Positions 37,099 to 44,960 of a stretch of DNA of 64,000 nucleotides are shown here, piece by piece. The notes beneath the pieces were generated by a model that was not told the DNA's origin, made no database searches, and worked only from the letters and a program-made list of their open reading frames with translations. This DNA comes from Micromonospora sp. WMMD882 (lineage in GTDB: Bacteria > Actinomycetota > Actinomycetes > Mycobacteriales > Micromonosporaceae): the NCBI RefSeq assembly GCF_027497255.1, contig NZ_CP114903.1:6262001-6326000 (forward strand), in the 5' to 3' direction. The translations under genes were made by a program, and so were the position numbers. Numbering within the stretch: the stretch's first letter is position 1; every line of letters starts with the position of its first letter.

Positions 37099-37932
37099 TC
37101 AGGTCGGCCGCCACGCCTCGCCGCTGAGCCCGGACAGGTCCACGTCCGACACCTCGGTGACCGCGCGGATCGCGGTCGCCGACGCGTACCCCTCGGCCAG
37201 CCAGAACAGGTCGGTACCGGGCTGCACGACCTGTTCCGGCGCCGTCAGGGCGGTACGCAGGTACCCGTGGCCGGTCTCGGCGACGGTCATCTGCGCCTGG
37301 CCGAAGCTCGCCAGGGCGGCCCGACGCACCCCACGCAGCCGCTCGTACGGCAGATCCGGGGCGTTCACGTTGAGCACGCTCTCCACCGGGCCGCCGGTGA
37401 GCCGGGGCAGCAGGTCCAGCGCCACCCGGGCGGCGGTGGACCAGTGCCGCCCGACGTCCCGTACCCGCATGGCCGGGTTCCCGGCCGGGCCGCCGGCGAC
37501 GGCTCCGGCGGACGGGGGCACGTCCAGCGAGACCGCCATCGCCCGGCAGCCGTTGGCGGCGGCGGTGAAGGCCGCGCCGACCGTGCCGGAGTGCAGCACC
37601 GCCCGGCCGACGTTCGCGCCCCGGTTGACCCCGGCGAGCAGCACCGACGGCGGTGGCCCGAACGCCCCGCGCACGGCGATCAACACGACGAAGCCGGGGG
37701 AGCCGGCGACCCCGTAGACGGGCACGTCCGGCAGCTCGGGCAGCGGCTGCTCCCGCACCACCACGTGCCCCTCGTGCTCCACCGCCGTCATCGCCGCGCT
37801 CGCCCCGCTGGCCTCCTCCAACGGGGCGGCCACCACCACGTCCAGCCCCCGGTCGACGGCTTCCCCGGCGAGCCGGGCCAGCCCCGGCGCGGTGACGCCG
37901 TCGTCGTTGGTGACCAGCACCCGCAGGCTCAT
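37099..37932 (-). CDS. surE: 5'/3'-nucleotidase SurE
   Basis: A 277-residue metal-dependent nucleotidase. The N-terminal MSLRVLVTNDDGV supplies the Asp pair, the catalytic Ser is in the following Gly/Ser loop, and GVNRGANVG supplies the conserved Asn. The central SLDVPP and C-terminal extension are typical of the actinobacterial length. SurE hydrolyses 5' and 3' nucleotides and short polyphosphate and is linked to stationary-phase survival. Unlike in E. coli, there is no adjacent pcm gene. Confidence 0.95.
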   Translation of the reverse strand: MSLRVLVTNDDGVTAPGLARLAGEAVDRGLDVVVAAPLEEASGASAAMTAVEHEGHVVVREQPLPELPDVPVYGVAGSPGFVVLIAVRGAFGPPPSVLLAGVNRGANVGRAVLHSGTVGAAFTAAANGCRAMAVSLDVPPSAGAVAGGPAGNPAMRVRDVGRHWSTAARVALDLLPRLTGGPVESVLNVNAPDLPYERLRGVRRAALASFGQAQMTVAETGHGYLRTALTAPEQVVQPGTDLFWLAEGYASATAIRAVTEVSDVDLSGLSGEAWRPT

Positions 37933-38096
37933 CGTCCGACCGTCCGGTCGGCCGCCCCGCTGGGACTGGTCGGCGTCTGCCGGTGGTCACCGGCCGGGGC
38001 CGGCACGTGCCTGTCGGGGACGTCCACGCCGGTGCCCACCTCTCGTCCGCTCGCGCGGCCGGATTCCCCGCCCCGGGCCCGTCATGCGACCTCTTT

Positions 38097-38114
38097 CGCC
38101 GGCCGCGGCCGGCG
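38097..38114. repeat. 18-bp perfect palindrome
   Basis: CGCCGGCCG at 38097-38105 is followed at once by its complement to 38114, preceded by a CTCTTT run. It lies in the 274-bp gap between surE and the secreted coiled-coil gene. No open reading frame with coding character is seen in this gap. It could be part of a terminator. Confidence 0.4.
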
Positions 38115-38206
38115 GGCCGGACCCGCCGCGACGCCGGCGGGGCGGTGGACCGGGCCGCGGCCCGCCGCTTCTCGGGGAAGCCGGCGGCGGACCGGGGCGG
38201 ACGGCG

Positions 38207-39304
38207 TCAGTAGACCGACAGGTGCACGTGGTTGGTGTGGTCGCTGGACGGGTCGCCGTTGGCGCCGCTGTACGACTTCCAGCCGCTGCTCGGCAGCCAG
38301 ATCTGCCGGTACCAGATCACGTACAGCACGGCGAGGCGGTCGGCGTTCTTGACGAAGTACGCCGCGAGGTTGTTGCCGTAGGTGCGGTCACCGCCGGTGG
38401 CGTCTCCGCCGAAGCCGTTCTTCTGGGCGGCGAAGTCGCAGGCCCGGCCCTTGGGATGCTCGCCGGAGCCGCCGGAGCGGTAGCAGGAGACGTAGCGGGT
38501 GAAGCCTGCCGACTTCGCCTGGTTGAGCGCGTGCAGCGTCCGGGGGGTGACGCAGCCGTCGGCGGGGGTCGGGTCGTTCACGCTGCACGACTCCCGGGGC
38601 CACGAGCCGTCGGAGTTGCGCGGTGCCGGCTTGGCCGTGGCGGCCCCGGACGACGACGACCCGTTGCCGCCGCTGTTGCCGCCGCCACTGGCCTTGGGCG
38701 CGGCGTTGTTCTGCGCGGCGGCCACCGTCAGGGCCCGTTCGGCCTGCTGCTTGCGCTTCGCCATCACCTCGACCTGCTTGCGCTGCTCGGCGATCTCCTT
38801 GGCCAGCGCGGTCTTCGCCTGGTTGGCCTGGTCCCGGGTGGCGAGCAGGCCGCGCAGCTCGCGGTCCTCGTTGGCGGCGACCGCGTCCAGCGCGGCGGCC
38901 CGGTCCAGGAAGTTCTCCGGCGAGTCGCTCTGCAGCAGCGCGGAGACCGGCCCGAGCCGACCGCTGCGGTACGCCACGCCGGCCAGCGCGCCGACCTTCC
39001 GGTCCCGGACGACCAGGTCGGCCTCGATCGTCTTGAGCTGCTCGTCGAGCTTCCGCTGCCGGCCGATCGAGCCGTCCAGCGCCTTCTTGGCGTCCAGCCA
39101 GCCCTTGCTGGCCGCCTCCAACTGGGCCCGCAGCGCCGGGGTGCCGCCCTCCGGGTCGTCGCCGGGCGCCTTCGCCGCCAGCGGTGGGGCCGCCGCGGCG
39201 GGAACCACCGCCACCGGGGTGACGGCGACGCCGAGGGCGAGCGTCGCGGCGATCAGCGCCACCATCCGGGCGGCGTTACGTCGTACGGGTGCCACTACTG
39301 GCAT
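38207..39304 (-). CDS. Secreted coiled-coil protein with C-terminal HxH (ARB-07466-like/M15-like) domain
   Basis: A 365-residue exported protein. The signal peptide spans residues 1-40. Residues about 50-200 form a long coiled coil (KKALDGSIGRQRKLDEQLKTIEADL, KTALAKEIAEQRKQVEVMAKRKQQ) like RipA/NlpC-type peptidoglycan hydrolases. A Ser/Gly linker follows. The C-terminal domain contains EHPKGRACDF and the closing DHTNHVHLSVY, resembling metal-binding M15-like wall hydrolase folds, with two cysteines likely disulfide-bonded. The probable role is peptidoglycan binding or hydrolysis. It is preceded by a c-di-AMP riboswitch, in keeping with c-di-AMP control of wall hydrolases in actinobacteria. 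ATG 39304 follows GGAAGGA. Confidence 0.85.
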   Translation of the reverse strand: MPVVAPVRRNAARMVALIAATLALGVAVTPVAVVPAAAAPPLAAKAPGDDPEGGTPALRAQLEAASKGWLDAKKALDGSIGRQRKLDEQLKTIEADLVVRDRKVGALAGVAYRSGRLGPVSALLQSDSPENFLDRAAALDAVAANEDRELRGLLATRDQANQAKTALAKEIAEQRKQVEVMAKRKQQAERALTVAAAQNNAAPKASGGGNSGGNGSSSSGAATAKPAPRNSDGSWPRESCSVNDPTPADGCVTPRTLHALNQAKSAGFTRYVSCYRSGGSGEHPKGRACDFAAQKNGFGGDATGGDRTYGNNLAAYFVKNADRLAVLYVIWYRQIWLPSSGWKSYSGANGDPSSDHTNHVHLSVY

Positions 39305-39310
39305 GAAAGT

Positions 39311-39425
39311 GTCCTTCCGTCAGCCGCCGACCGGGTTAGCTGACGGGTTCGGGACGGAAGATCCCTACCGCGGACGCGGATGCACCCCATGAACATGGTT
39401 CCCCGGCTCGCCCTGACTGGCGATT
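39311..39425 (-). promoter_or_regulatory. c-di-AMP riboswitch (ydaO-yuaA)
   Basis: On the minus strand the leader shows the ydaO-yuaA core in order: CCGGGGAACC, then GGGGTGCATCC, GGTAGGG, and the nearly invariant CCCGAACCCGTCAGCTAACC, followed by a closing GACGGAAGG. An internal helix pairs GACGGAAG (39360-39353 region of the plus strand) with CTTCCGTC at 39314-39321. It ends just ahead of the ribosome site of the secreted coiled-coil gene. Binding of c-di-AMP normally turns such genes off. The 5' boundary is approximate. Confidence 0.88.
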
Positions 39426-39594
39426 AGGCGACGGTCTCCGCAGGCGCCGATGGGCGCCGCCCGGCGGTGACCGGATCCGAGACTACCGAAGCCGACGCCC
39501 CGGCGGCAGCGCAGGCCACCCTGCCTCCGGGAGACGACATCCGCAAAACTGGCATAATCCGGACAATACTCTCCCAGATTTAAGCCTGCCCTAA

Positions 39595-40509
39595 TTACCA
39601 CTCAACTCGACCACACGCCCCGGGTGACGCAGTGGGCTCGACCTGTAACGTGGCGTGCTCGATGTGGAAGTCCTCGTGCAGCGCGGCCCGCGCGGCGGCC
39701 AGCACCGAGCCGACCTCCGCGTCGGGCTCCATGGTCAGGTGGGCGGAGGCGACCTCCATCCCGGAGGTGAGCGTCCACACGTGCAGGTCGTGCACCTCGA
39801 CCACGCCCGGCACCGTGCCGAGCCGGTCCCGGACGGCGTCCACCTGCAGGTGCTCGGGGGCGGCCTGCACCAGGATCCGCAGCGCGGCCCGGGCCAGCCG
39901 CCAGGTGCGCGGCAGGATGAACGCGCCGATCGCCACCGCCACCAGCGGGTCCGCCCACCACCAGTCGGTCGCCATGATGACCAGCGCGGCGGCGATCACC
40001 CCCACCGACCCGAGCAGGTCGGCCACCACCTCCAGGTACGCCCCGCGCAGGTTGATGCTCTCCCTGGCCCCCTCGCGCAGCAGGCCGAACGCGACCAGGT
40101 TCGCCAGCAGGCCGAGCGTCGCCACCACCAGCATCGGGCCGGTGACCACCTCGTGCGGGTCGCCGAACCGGCGGACCGCCTCGACCAGCACGTAGACCGC
40201 CACCCCGGAGAGCAGGACGGCGTTGGCCAGGGCGGCGAGCACCTCCAGCCGGTAGAGCCCGAAGGTGCGCTGCGGATCCCGTCCGGCCCGCCGGGTTGCG
40301 GTGATCGCGGCGAGCGCCATGCCGATGCCGAGCACGTCGGTGAACATGTGCCCGGCGTCGGAGAGCAGGGCGAGCGAGCCGGTGCCGAGCGCGGTCACCG
40401 CCTCCACCACCATCAGCCCGGCGAGCAGCGCGAACGCCGTCCACAACCGGCCGGTGTGCCGCCGCGCGGCGTTCGCGATCCCACCGTGGTGGTCATGACC
40501 TGCGCCCAC
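39595..40509 (-). CDS. Cation diffusion facilitator (Zn2+/Co2+-type efflux transporter)
   Basis: A 304-residue transporter with six membrane helices and a C-terminal cytoplasmic domain. Helix 2 has the metal site DAGHMFTD (HxxxD); the matching helix 5 site reads EVVADLLGS, that is Glu in place of the usual His. The His-rich N-terminus (GHDHHGG) and the C-terminal LHVWTLTSG are typical of CzcD-type CDF proteins that export zinc or cobalt by proton antiport. GTG 40509 is fixed by GGAGG eight bases upstream. The frame is open to 40686 but without recognisable homology. Confidence 0.93.
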   Translation of the reverse strand: MGAGHDHHGGIANAARRHTGRLWTAFALLAGLMVVEAVTALGTGSLALLSDAGHMFTDVLGIGMALAAITATRRAGRDPQRTFGLYRLEVLAALANAVLLSGVAVYVLVEAVRRFGDPHEVVTGPMLVVATLGLLANLVAFGLLREGARESINLRGAYLEVVADLLGSVGVIAAALVIMATDWWWADPLVAVAIGAFILPRTWRLARAALRILVQAAPEHLQVDAVRDRLGTVPGVVEVHDLHVWTLTSGMEVASAHLTMEPDAEVGSVLAAARAALHEDFHIEHATLQVEPTASPGACGRVEW

Positions 40510-40555
40510 GCCCACACCCTCCGTCCCTGTGTCGGACCGGATCCAATGTATGTTC

Positions 40556-40575
40556 ACATCGCTATGTGTGCAAGT
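40556..40575. promoter_or_regulatory. Dyad upstream of the CDF gene, possible metal-repressor operator
   Basis: On the minus strand CACAT-AGCG-ATGTG forms a dyad with partly symmetric TG/CA flanks, 47 bp ahead of the CDF start and in an AT-richer pocket. ArsR/SmtB- or CsoR-type metal repressors use similar TG(n)CA dyads, but this is not a firm consensus match, and no repressor gene is adjacent. Confidence 0.35.
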
Positions 40576-40584
40576 GACCCACGC

Positions 40585-40644
40585 CGTGCCGGGCTGCGCC
40601 GTGCCGGACCGTGCCGGGCTGCGCCGTGCCGGACCGTGCCGGAC
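40585..40644. repeat. 25-bp tandem repeat, 2.4 copies
   Basis: CGTGCCGGGCTGCGCCGTGC plus CGGAC forms a 25-bp unit repeated exactly at 40585-40609 and 40610-40634, with a partial third at 40635-40644. It lies between the CDF dyad and the 67-bp palindromic element. Confidence 0.9.
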
Positions 40645-40664
40645 CAAGTCGGACCGCGGTTTGC

Positions 40665-40735
40665 CCTTTGCTCTGCACCCGTGCACGCGCCGGCTACGCG
40701 TCGTGACTGACGCGTCGGTGGGTGCAGAGCAAAGG
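40665..40735. repeat. 67-bp palindromic element, copy A
   Basis: The outer arms CCTTTGCTCTGCACCC (40665-40680) and its complement (40720-40735) pair perfectly over 16 bp. Inside, ACGCGTC and GACGCGT form a second stem. The core 40667-40733 aligns with 63271-63337 over 67 bases without gaps at 51 identical positions. It lies about 155 bp upstream of the CDF start and 80 bp past the HelD stop. Confidence 0.9.
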
Positions 40736-40817
40736 AAGCAAAAAGAACACCATGCCCCGGCCCCATCATGCCCCGGCCCCGCGTCCGGCCCCGGCCCCTT
40801 CTCCGGGCCAGTCGGAC

Positions 40818-42935
40818 TCAGTCGACTGGATCGATGGTGGTCAGTCGCTGGGTGGCGCGGGACAGGGCCACGTAGAGGGTCCGTACCCCCGAACCCGGCT
40901 CGGCCCGGATCTCACCCGGCGCGACCAGCGCCACCCCGTCGTACTCCATGCCCTTGGCCTGGAGGCTGGTCACCACCTGGAGCCGGGGCGAGGCCAGCCC
41001 GGTCAGCCAGCCGGCCACCTCGTCCCGACGCGGCACCGGAGTGATCACCCCGACCGTGCCGGCCACCTCCGCCAGCAGCGCGGCGACCGCCTCGACCGTG
41101 CGGGCGGCCAACTCCGCCGCCGACGTCCGCAACGCCACCGGCGGCACCCCGGTGGACCGGACCGCCGTCGGCAGCGGCAGATCCGGATGCACCGTACGGA
41201 TCTCGGCCGCCGCGACCGCGAAGATCTCCGCCGAGTTGCGGTAGTTGGTGGTCAACGTGAACTCGTGCCGCTTGCGCCGGCCCAGCGCCTGGTCCCGGGC
41301 CCGGGTCAGCTCCGCCGGGTCACCGGTCCACGCGGTCTGCGCCGGGTCGCCGACCACCGTCCAGGACGCCAGCCGGCCCCGCCGGCCCAGCATCCGCCAC
41401 TGCATCGGCGACACGTCCTGCGCCTCGTCCACCACCACGTGCGCGTAGTCCCGGTAGTCGGCCGGACGCTCCCGGGCCGCCGCCCGCTGGGCGCGCTGCC
41501 GGTCGGCGAAGGTGCTCAACTCGCGTACCCCGCCGGCGAGCTGGAACGGGTCACGCTGCCGGCGGGCCGGTCGCATCGGCTGGCCGAGCAGGGTGTCCAG
41601 CTCGTCGAGCAGCGCGACGTCCGCGATGGTCAGGCCGTCGCTGTCCAGGGTCCGCCAGGCCGCCGTCAGCGCCCGGATCTCCGCCGCGGAGAGGATCCCC
41701 CCGGCGTACGCGCGCAGCCGCTCCGGCCGGGTCAGCCAGCCGAGCACGTGACGCGGGTGCAGGCGCGGCCACCACGCCTTGAGGAACTCCCGGAACTCGG
41801 TCCGCTCGGCCAGCTCGTCCTCGAAGGCGCGCTGCGTCGGCAGCCCGACGATGCCCAGCTTGCGGGCCTGGGACCAGAGCGCGGCGAAGATCCCGTCGAA
41901 GCCGGCGCGGCGAGCCTCGTTGCGCCGTGCGCCCCGGGGCAGCGCCCGGGCCCGGATCGCGTCCAACTCGCCCCGGCCCAGCCGGAGCAACTGCCCCCGG
42001 TAGAGCAGCCGGAACTCCGGCGGGCCGTCCGGCGGGGCGTCCCGGGACGCCCGCTCCAGCACCCGTCGCATCCGCAGCGAGCCCTTCACGGCCGCCACGT
42101 CCGGCGGGTCGGTACGGGTGGCCGACAGCCCCGGGAAGAGCGTGCCCAACGAGCGCAGGGTGGCGGTGTCCTCGCCCAGCGAGGGCAGCACCGAGGCGAT
42201 GTACTCGACGAACACCGTCGACGGGCCGACCACCAGGATCCCGCCCCCGGCGTACCGGCTGCGGTCGGCGTAGAGCAGGTACGCCGCCCGGTGCAGGGCG
42301 ACGGCCGTCTTGCCGGTGCCCGGCCCGCCGGAGACGATGGTCACCCCGGAGGCGGGGGAGCGGATCGCCTCGTCCTGCTCCCGCTGGATGGTGGCGACGA
42401 TGTCCCGCATGCCCCGTCCGGTCGCCCGGGACAGCGTGGCCAGCAGCGCGCCCTCCCCGACCACCGGCATCTCCGGCGGGGCCGCCGCCGGGTCGAGCAG
42501 GTCGTCCTCGATCCGGGTCACCCGCTCCGCCGAGGAGCCGATGGTGCGCCGGCGCACCACGTTGCCCGGCTGTGCCGGCGTGGCCTGGTAGAAGGCGGCG
42601 GCGGCGGGGGCCCGCCAGTCCACCACCAGCGTCTCGGCGTTCTCGCCGCGGACGCCCAGCCGGCCGACGTGCAGCACCGAACGGTCCCGCAGGTCGAGTC
42701 GGCCGAAGACCAGCCCCTCGTGCTCGGCGTCCAGCAGGTGCCGCCGCTGCGCGGCGTGGAACACCATCGCGTCCCGCTCGACCAGCGCCCCCACGTTGCC
42801 GACCCGGGCCAACTGGTAGCCGTCCCGTTCGGCGCGGGCGGCCGACCGCCGCAGCTCGGCCAGTCGGGCGTACACCCGGTCGAGATGCCGTTGTTCGACG
42901 GCCATCTCCTGTTCGAGGGTGTTCTGGTCGGTCAC
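40818..42935 (-). CDS. helD: HelD-type RNA polymerase-recycling ATPase (class II, HelR-like)
   Basis: A 705-residue UvrD/Rep-like protein without helicase DNA-binding insertions. The N-terminal segment is a coiled coil (LEQEMAVEQRHLDRVYARLAEL), Walker A is GGPGTGKTAVALHR near residue 205, and the 2A-domain motifs VVDEAQDVSPMQWRML and QAKGMEYD are clear. The length and the RNA-polymerase-wedging arms correspond to actinobacterial class II HelD. These proteins pry stalled RNA polymerase off DNA and can displace rifamycins (HelR). I saw no convincing RAE upstream. GTG 42935 follows AGGAG. Confidence 0.9.
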   Translation of the reverse strand: MTDQNTLEQEMAVEQRHLDRVYARLAELRRSAARAERDGYQLARVGNVGALVERDAMVFHAAQRRHLLDAEHEGLVFGRLDLRDRSVLHVGRLGVRGENAETLVVDWRAPAAAAFYQATPAQPGNVVRRRTIGSSAERVTRIEDDLLDPAAAPPEMPVVGEGALLATLSRATGRGMRDIVATIQREQDEAIRSPASGVTIVSGGPGTGKTAVALHRAAYLLYADRSRYAGGGILVVGPSTVFVEYIASVLPSLGEDTATLRSLGTLFPGLSATRTDPPDVAAVKGSLRMRRVLERASRDAPPDGPPEFRLLYRGQLLRLGRGELDAIRARALPRGARRNEARRAGFDGIFAALWSQARKLGIVGLPTQRAFEDELAERTEFREFLKAWWPRLHPRHVLGWLTRPERLRAYAGGILSAAEIRALTAAWRTLDSDGLTIADVALLDELDTLLGQPMRPARRQRDPFQLAGGVRELSTFADRQRAQRAAARERPADYRDYAHVVVDEAQDVSPMQWRMLGRRGRLASWTVVGDPAQTAWTGDPAELTRARDQALGRRKRHEFTLTTNYRNSAEIFAVAAAEIRTVHPDLPLPTAVRSTGVPPVALRTSAAELAARTVEAVAALLAEVAGTVGVITPVPRRDEVAGWLTGLASPRLQVVTSLQAKGMEYDGVALVAPGEIRAEPGSGVRTLYVALSRATQRLTTIDPVD

Positions 42936-43058
42936 GCCCGTGCTCCTGTGACGATCGGCTGGTCTCAGACGCCGGACGGACGCGCGCCGCGCCCTCCCGA
43001 CCGGCTGAGGGTACGGGGAGCCGCCGGTCACCGTCGCGCCGGTGCGGGAAGAGGCCCC

Positions 43059-43997
43059 CTACCCGCCAGCCGTCAACAGCGGACCCGCCCCGGCGTCGGC
43101 GTCGGCGAGGACCCGGCGGAGCACACCGGTCAGGGCGGCGTTGACCTCGTCCGGCCGTTCCATCATCAGCATGTGCCCGGCGCCGGGGCAGACGGTCAGC
43201 TCGGTCTGCGGCAGCGCCGCCGCGATCGACTCGGCGCACGGCGGCGGGGTGAGCCGGTCCCGGTCGCCGACCAGCGCCGCCGCCGGCACGTCGCCCAGCT
43301 CGGCGAGGGTGTCCAGCCGGTGCTGCGCGCCGATCGAGGCCCGGAAGCCGCCGATCGAGCGGAGCGTGGCCCGGGCCACCGCCGAGGTGACCAGGCGGAC
43401 GTCGGTCGGGTCGCACCGGTCGCCGAAGAGCAGCCACCGCAGCGACGGGCGCAGCGCGCGCAGCAGCGCCTGCGGGGGCCGCCACGCGCCGCAGCGGGCC
43501 AGCACCCCGGCCCCGGTCGTCTCGGCCAGTCGGATCAGCCGGGCGATCCGGGGGGAGAGCCCGTACGCGGTGTGGGTGTGCCCCTCGGCGGTCGTCGACA
43601 CGAAGACCAGCCCGGCGGTACGGGCGGCGAAGTGCCCGGGGTGGCGGTGCGCGTACTCCATGATCGTCATCCCGCCCATGGAATGCCCGACCAGCACCAC
43701 CGGCCCGGTCGGCGCCAGCTCGTCGAGCACCACGGACAGGTCCTCGCCGAGCTGCGCCAGGGTGGCCGTGGGCAGGTCCATGCAGCTCGACCGCCCGTGC
43801 CCCCGGGCGTCGTAGGTGACCACCCGGACCCGGTCGGCGGTCAGCTCCGCGAGCCCGGCGAGCTGCCGGTGCCAGCTCCGCCCGTCCAGGGTCCACCCGT
43901 GCAGCAGGACCACCGTGACCTCGGCGTCGGCGGGGCCGGTGACCTCCGCGTGCAGCCGTACGTCGTCGGGAAGCCGCACCTCGTACCGCTCCGGCAT
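43059..43997 (-). CDS. Alpha/beta hydrolase
   Basis: A 312-residue hydrolase: oxyanion-hole LLHGWTLDGRSW, nucleophile elbow GHSMGG with the catalytic Ser near residue 108, a cap region of about residues 140-220, acid residue in VGDRDRLTPP and catalytic His in GAGHMLMMERP. All parts of the Ser-Asp-His triad are visible. The substrate is unknown; the family includes esterases, epoxide hydrolases and haloalkane dehalogenases, but the GHSMGG elbow favours an esterase or lipase-like enzyme. ATG 43997 follows GGGGAGG. Confidence 0.92.
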   Translation of the reverse strand: MPERYEVRLPDDVRLHAEVTGPADAEVTVVLLHGWTLDGRSWHRQLAGLAELTADRVRVVTYDARGHGRSSCMDLPTATLAQLGEDLSVVLDELAPTGPVVLVGHSMGGMTIMEYAHRHPGHFAARTAGLVFVSTTAEGHTHTAYGLSPRIARLIRLAETTGAGVLARCGAWRPPQALLRALRPSLRWLLFGDRCDPTDVRLVTSAVARATLRSIGGFRASIGAQHRLDTLAELGDVPAAALVGDRDRLTPPPCAESIAAALPQTELTVCPGAGHMLMMERPDEVNAALTGVLRRVLADADAGAGPLLTAGG

Positions 43998-44188
43998 CGC
44001 CACCTCCCCTGGAACCGGGCCGACCCGGCGTCGCCGGGTACCCGGCGGTAACCCATCGGCTACCCGCCATCAGACCACGCCAATCGTGGCGAGAGAAGAT
44101 TCACCGGGCCGGATCGGCGCGGAGGGTCAGAAATCTATCGACGCGAATTCCGTTCACGGCGGATCCCGTTCCCGGCGGATCCCGGGCA

Positions 44189-44234
44189 CGACGAGAGCCG
44201 CCCGCCGGGTCGACCCGGCGGGCGGCTCTCGTCG
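44189..44234 (-). terminator. 46-bp perfect palindrome, terminator
   Basis: 44189-44211 and 44212-44234 are exact reverse complements over 23 bp with no loop excluded (start CGACGAGAGCCGCCC). It lies 17 bp downstream of the stop of the minus-strand gene at 44252, the position of a terminator. It is the longest perfect palindrome I found here. Confidence 0.85.
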
Positions 44235-44251
44235 CGTGTCGCGTACGGAGG

Positions 44252-44584
44252 TCAGGCCGCCTCGAAGACGCCGGCCTCGACCAGGCGCTTCTCGGTCGCG
44301 TCCCAGCCGTCGCCGGGGTGCGTGGCGTTCAGGTTGTTGATCTCCGCGCGGATCTTGGCGGCGTGCCCGGCGGCGGCCAGCACCCGGATCTCCTCGACGA
44401 AGGCCTCGGAGTCGGTGCGCAGGTGCGCGGTCTTGCCGTTGGTCAGGTTCCGCACGTAGGCGTGCTTGCCGCCGTTGAGCGGGATGAGGTACTTGAACTC
44501 GCCCAGCACGCTGAGGGCGCCACCCTGGCCAGCCTGGCCGGCCCGGACTGACGCGCGCGCGGTCTTAGAGGTGTTGCTCGCCAC
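44252..44584 (-). CDS. Conserved 110-residue protein, unrecognised
   Basis: A 110-residue basic-to-neutral protein from GTG 44584 (AAGGAG seven bases upstream). Residues 1-25 are Ser/Ala/Arg-rich and probably disordered. The rest is mixed alpha/beta: FKYLIPLNGGKHAYVRNLTNGKTAHLRTDSEAFVEEIRV, then NLNATHPGDGWDATEKRLVEAGVF. No signal peptide or catalytic motif is seen. It has its own strong terminator and a divergent promoter region. Its function is unknown. Confidence 0.75.
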   Translation of the reverse strand: MASNTSKTARASVRAGQAGQGGALSVLGEFKYLIPLNGGKHAYVRNLTNGKTAHLRTDSEAFVEEIRVLAAAGHAAKIRAEINNLNATHPGDGWDATEKRLVEAGVFEAA

Positions 44585-44960
44585 GGAGGTACTCCTTGCA
44601 AGACGTACGGGAGGACGGGAAGTCCGGGGGCGTGCGGACCGCCCCCTGGAGGGAGGGCGGGCCCGCGTCAGGCGTGGCGCCGGGCCGCAGGCTGGTGCAG
44701 GTGCCGCAGGCCGGTGAGGCGCCACAGGGTGGTGCGCGGCGGCACAGACCGCCGAGTGAACTGTACACGATCCCGGTTCCCCGGACGGTCGGTGACCGTC
44801 CCCCGACGCAACCGCCGCCACCTGCCGGGCTATTCCGTCCGGCGGATTTTCCGATTCTCTGGCGCATCATCCGCCACACCAGTCATCATGTGTTACCTGG
44901 TACCACTTGGCGATCGAGGTCGTAGGGGAAGACGCACCTCGCTCTCCGGGAGGTTCCACC
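44585..44960. promoter_or_regulatory. 376-bp divergent intergenic region
   Basis: This gap separates two divergent small genes and contains no convincing reading frame. The part at about 44830-44910 is less GC-rich (GGATTTTCCGATTCTC, then TCATCATGTG), as expected for promoters of the DUF3145 gene. No repeat or operator stands out. Confidence 0.5.

Noticed and set aside
40585..40644. Tandem repeat as a CRISPR array
   Set aside because: The units abut without spacers, and no cas gene is present.
42936..43058. Rifamycin-associated element upstream of helD
   Set aside because: I found no inverted GGGGCTTGC-like motif in this gap.
40722..44051. 1109-codon plus-strand frame over helD and the hydrolase gene
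   Set aside because: The sense genes on the minus strand have full catalytic motifs; the plus frame has none.
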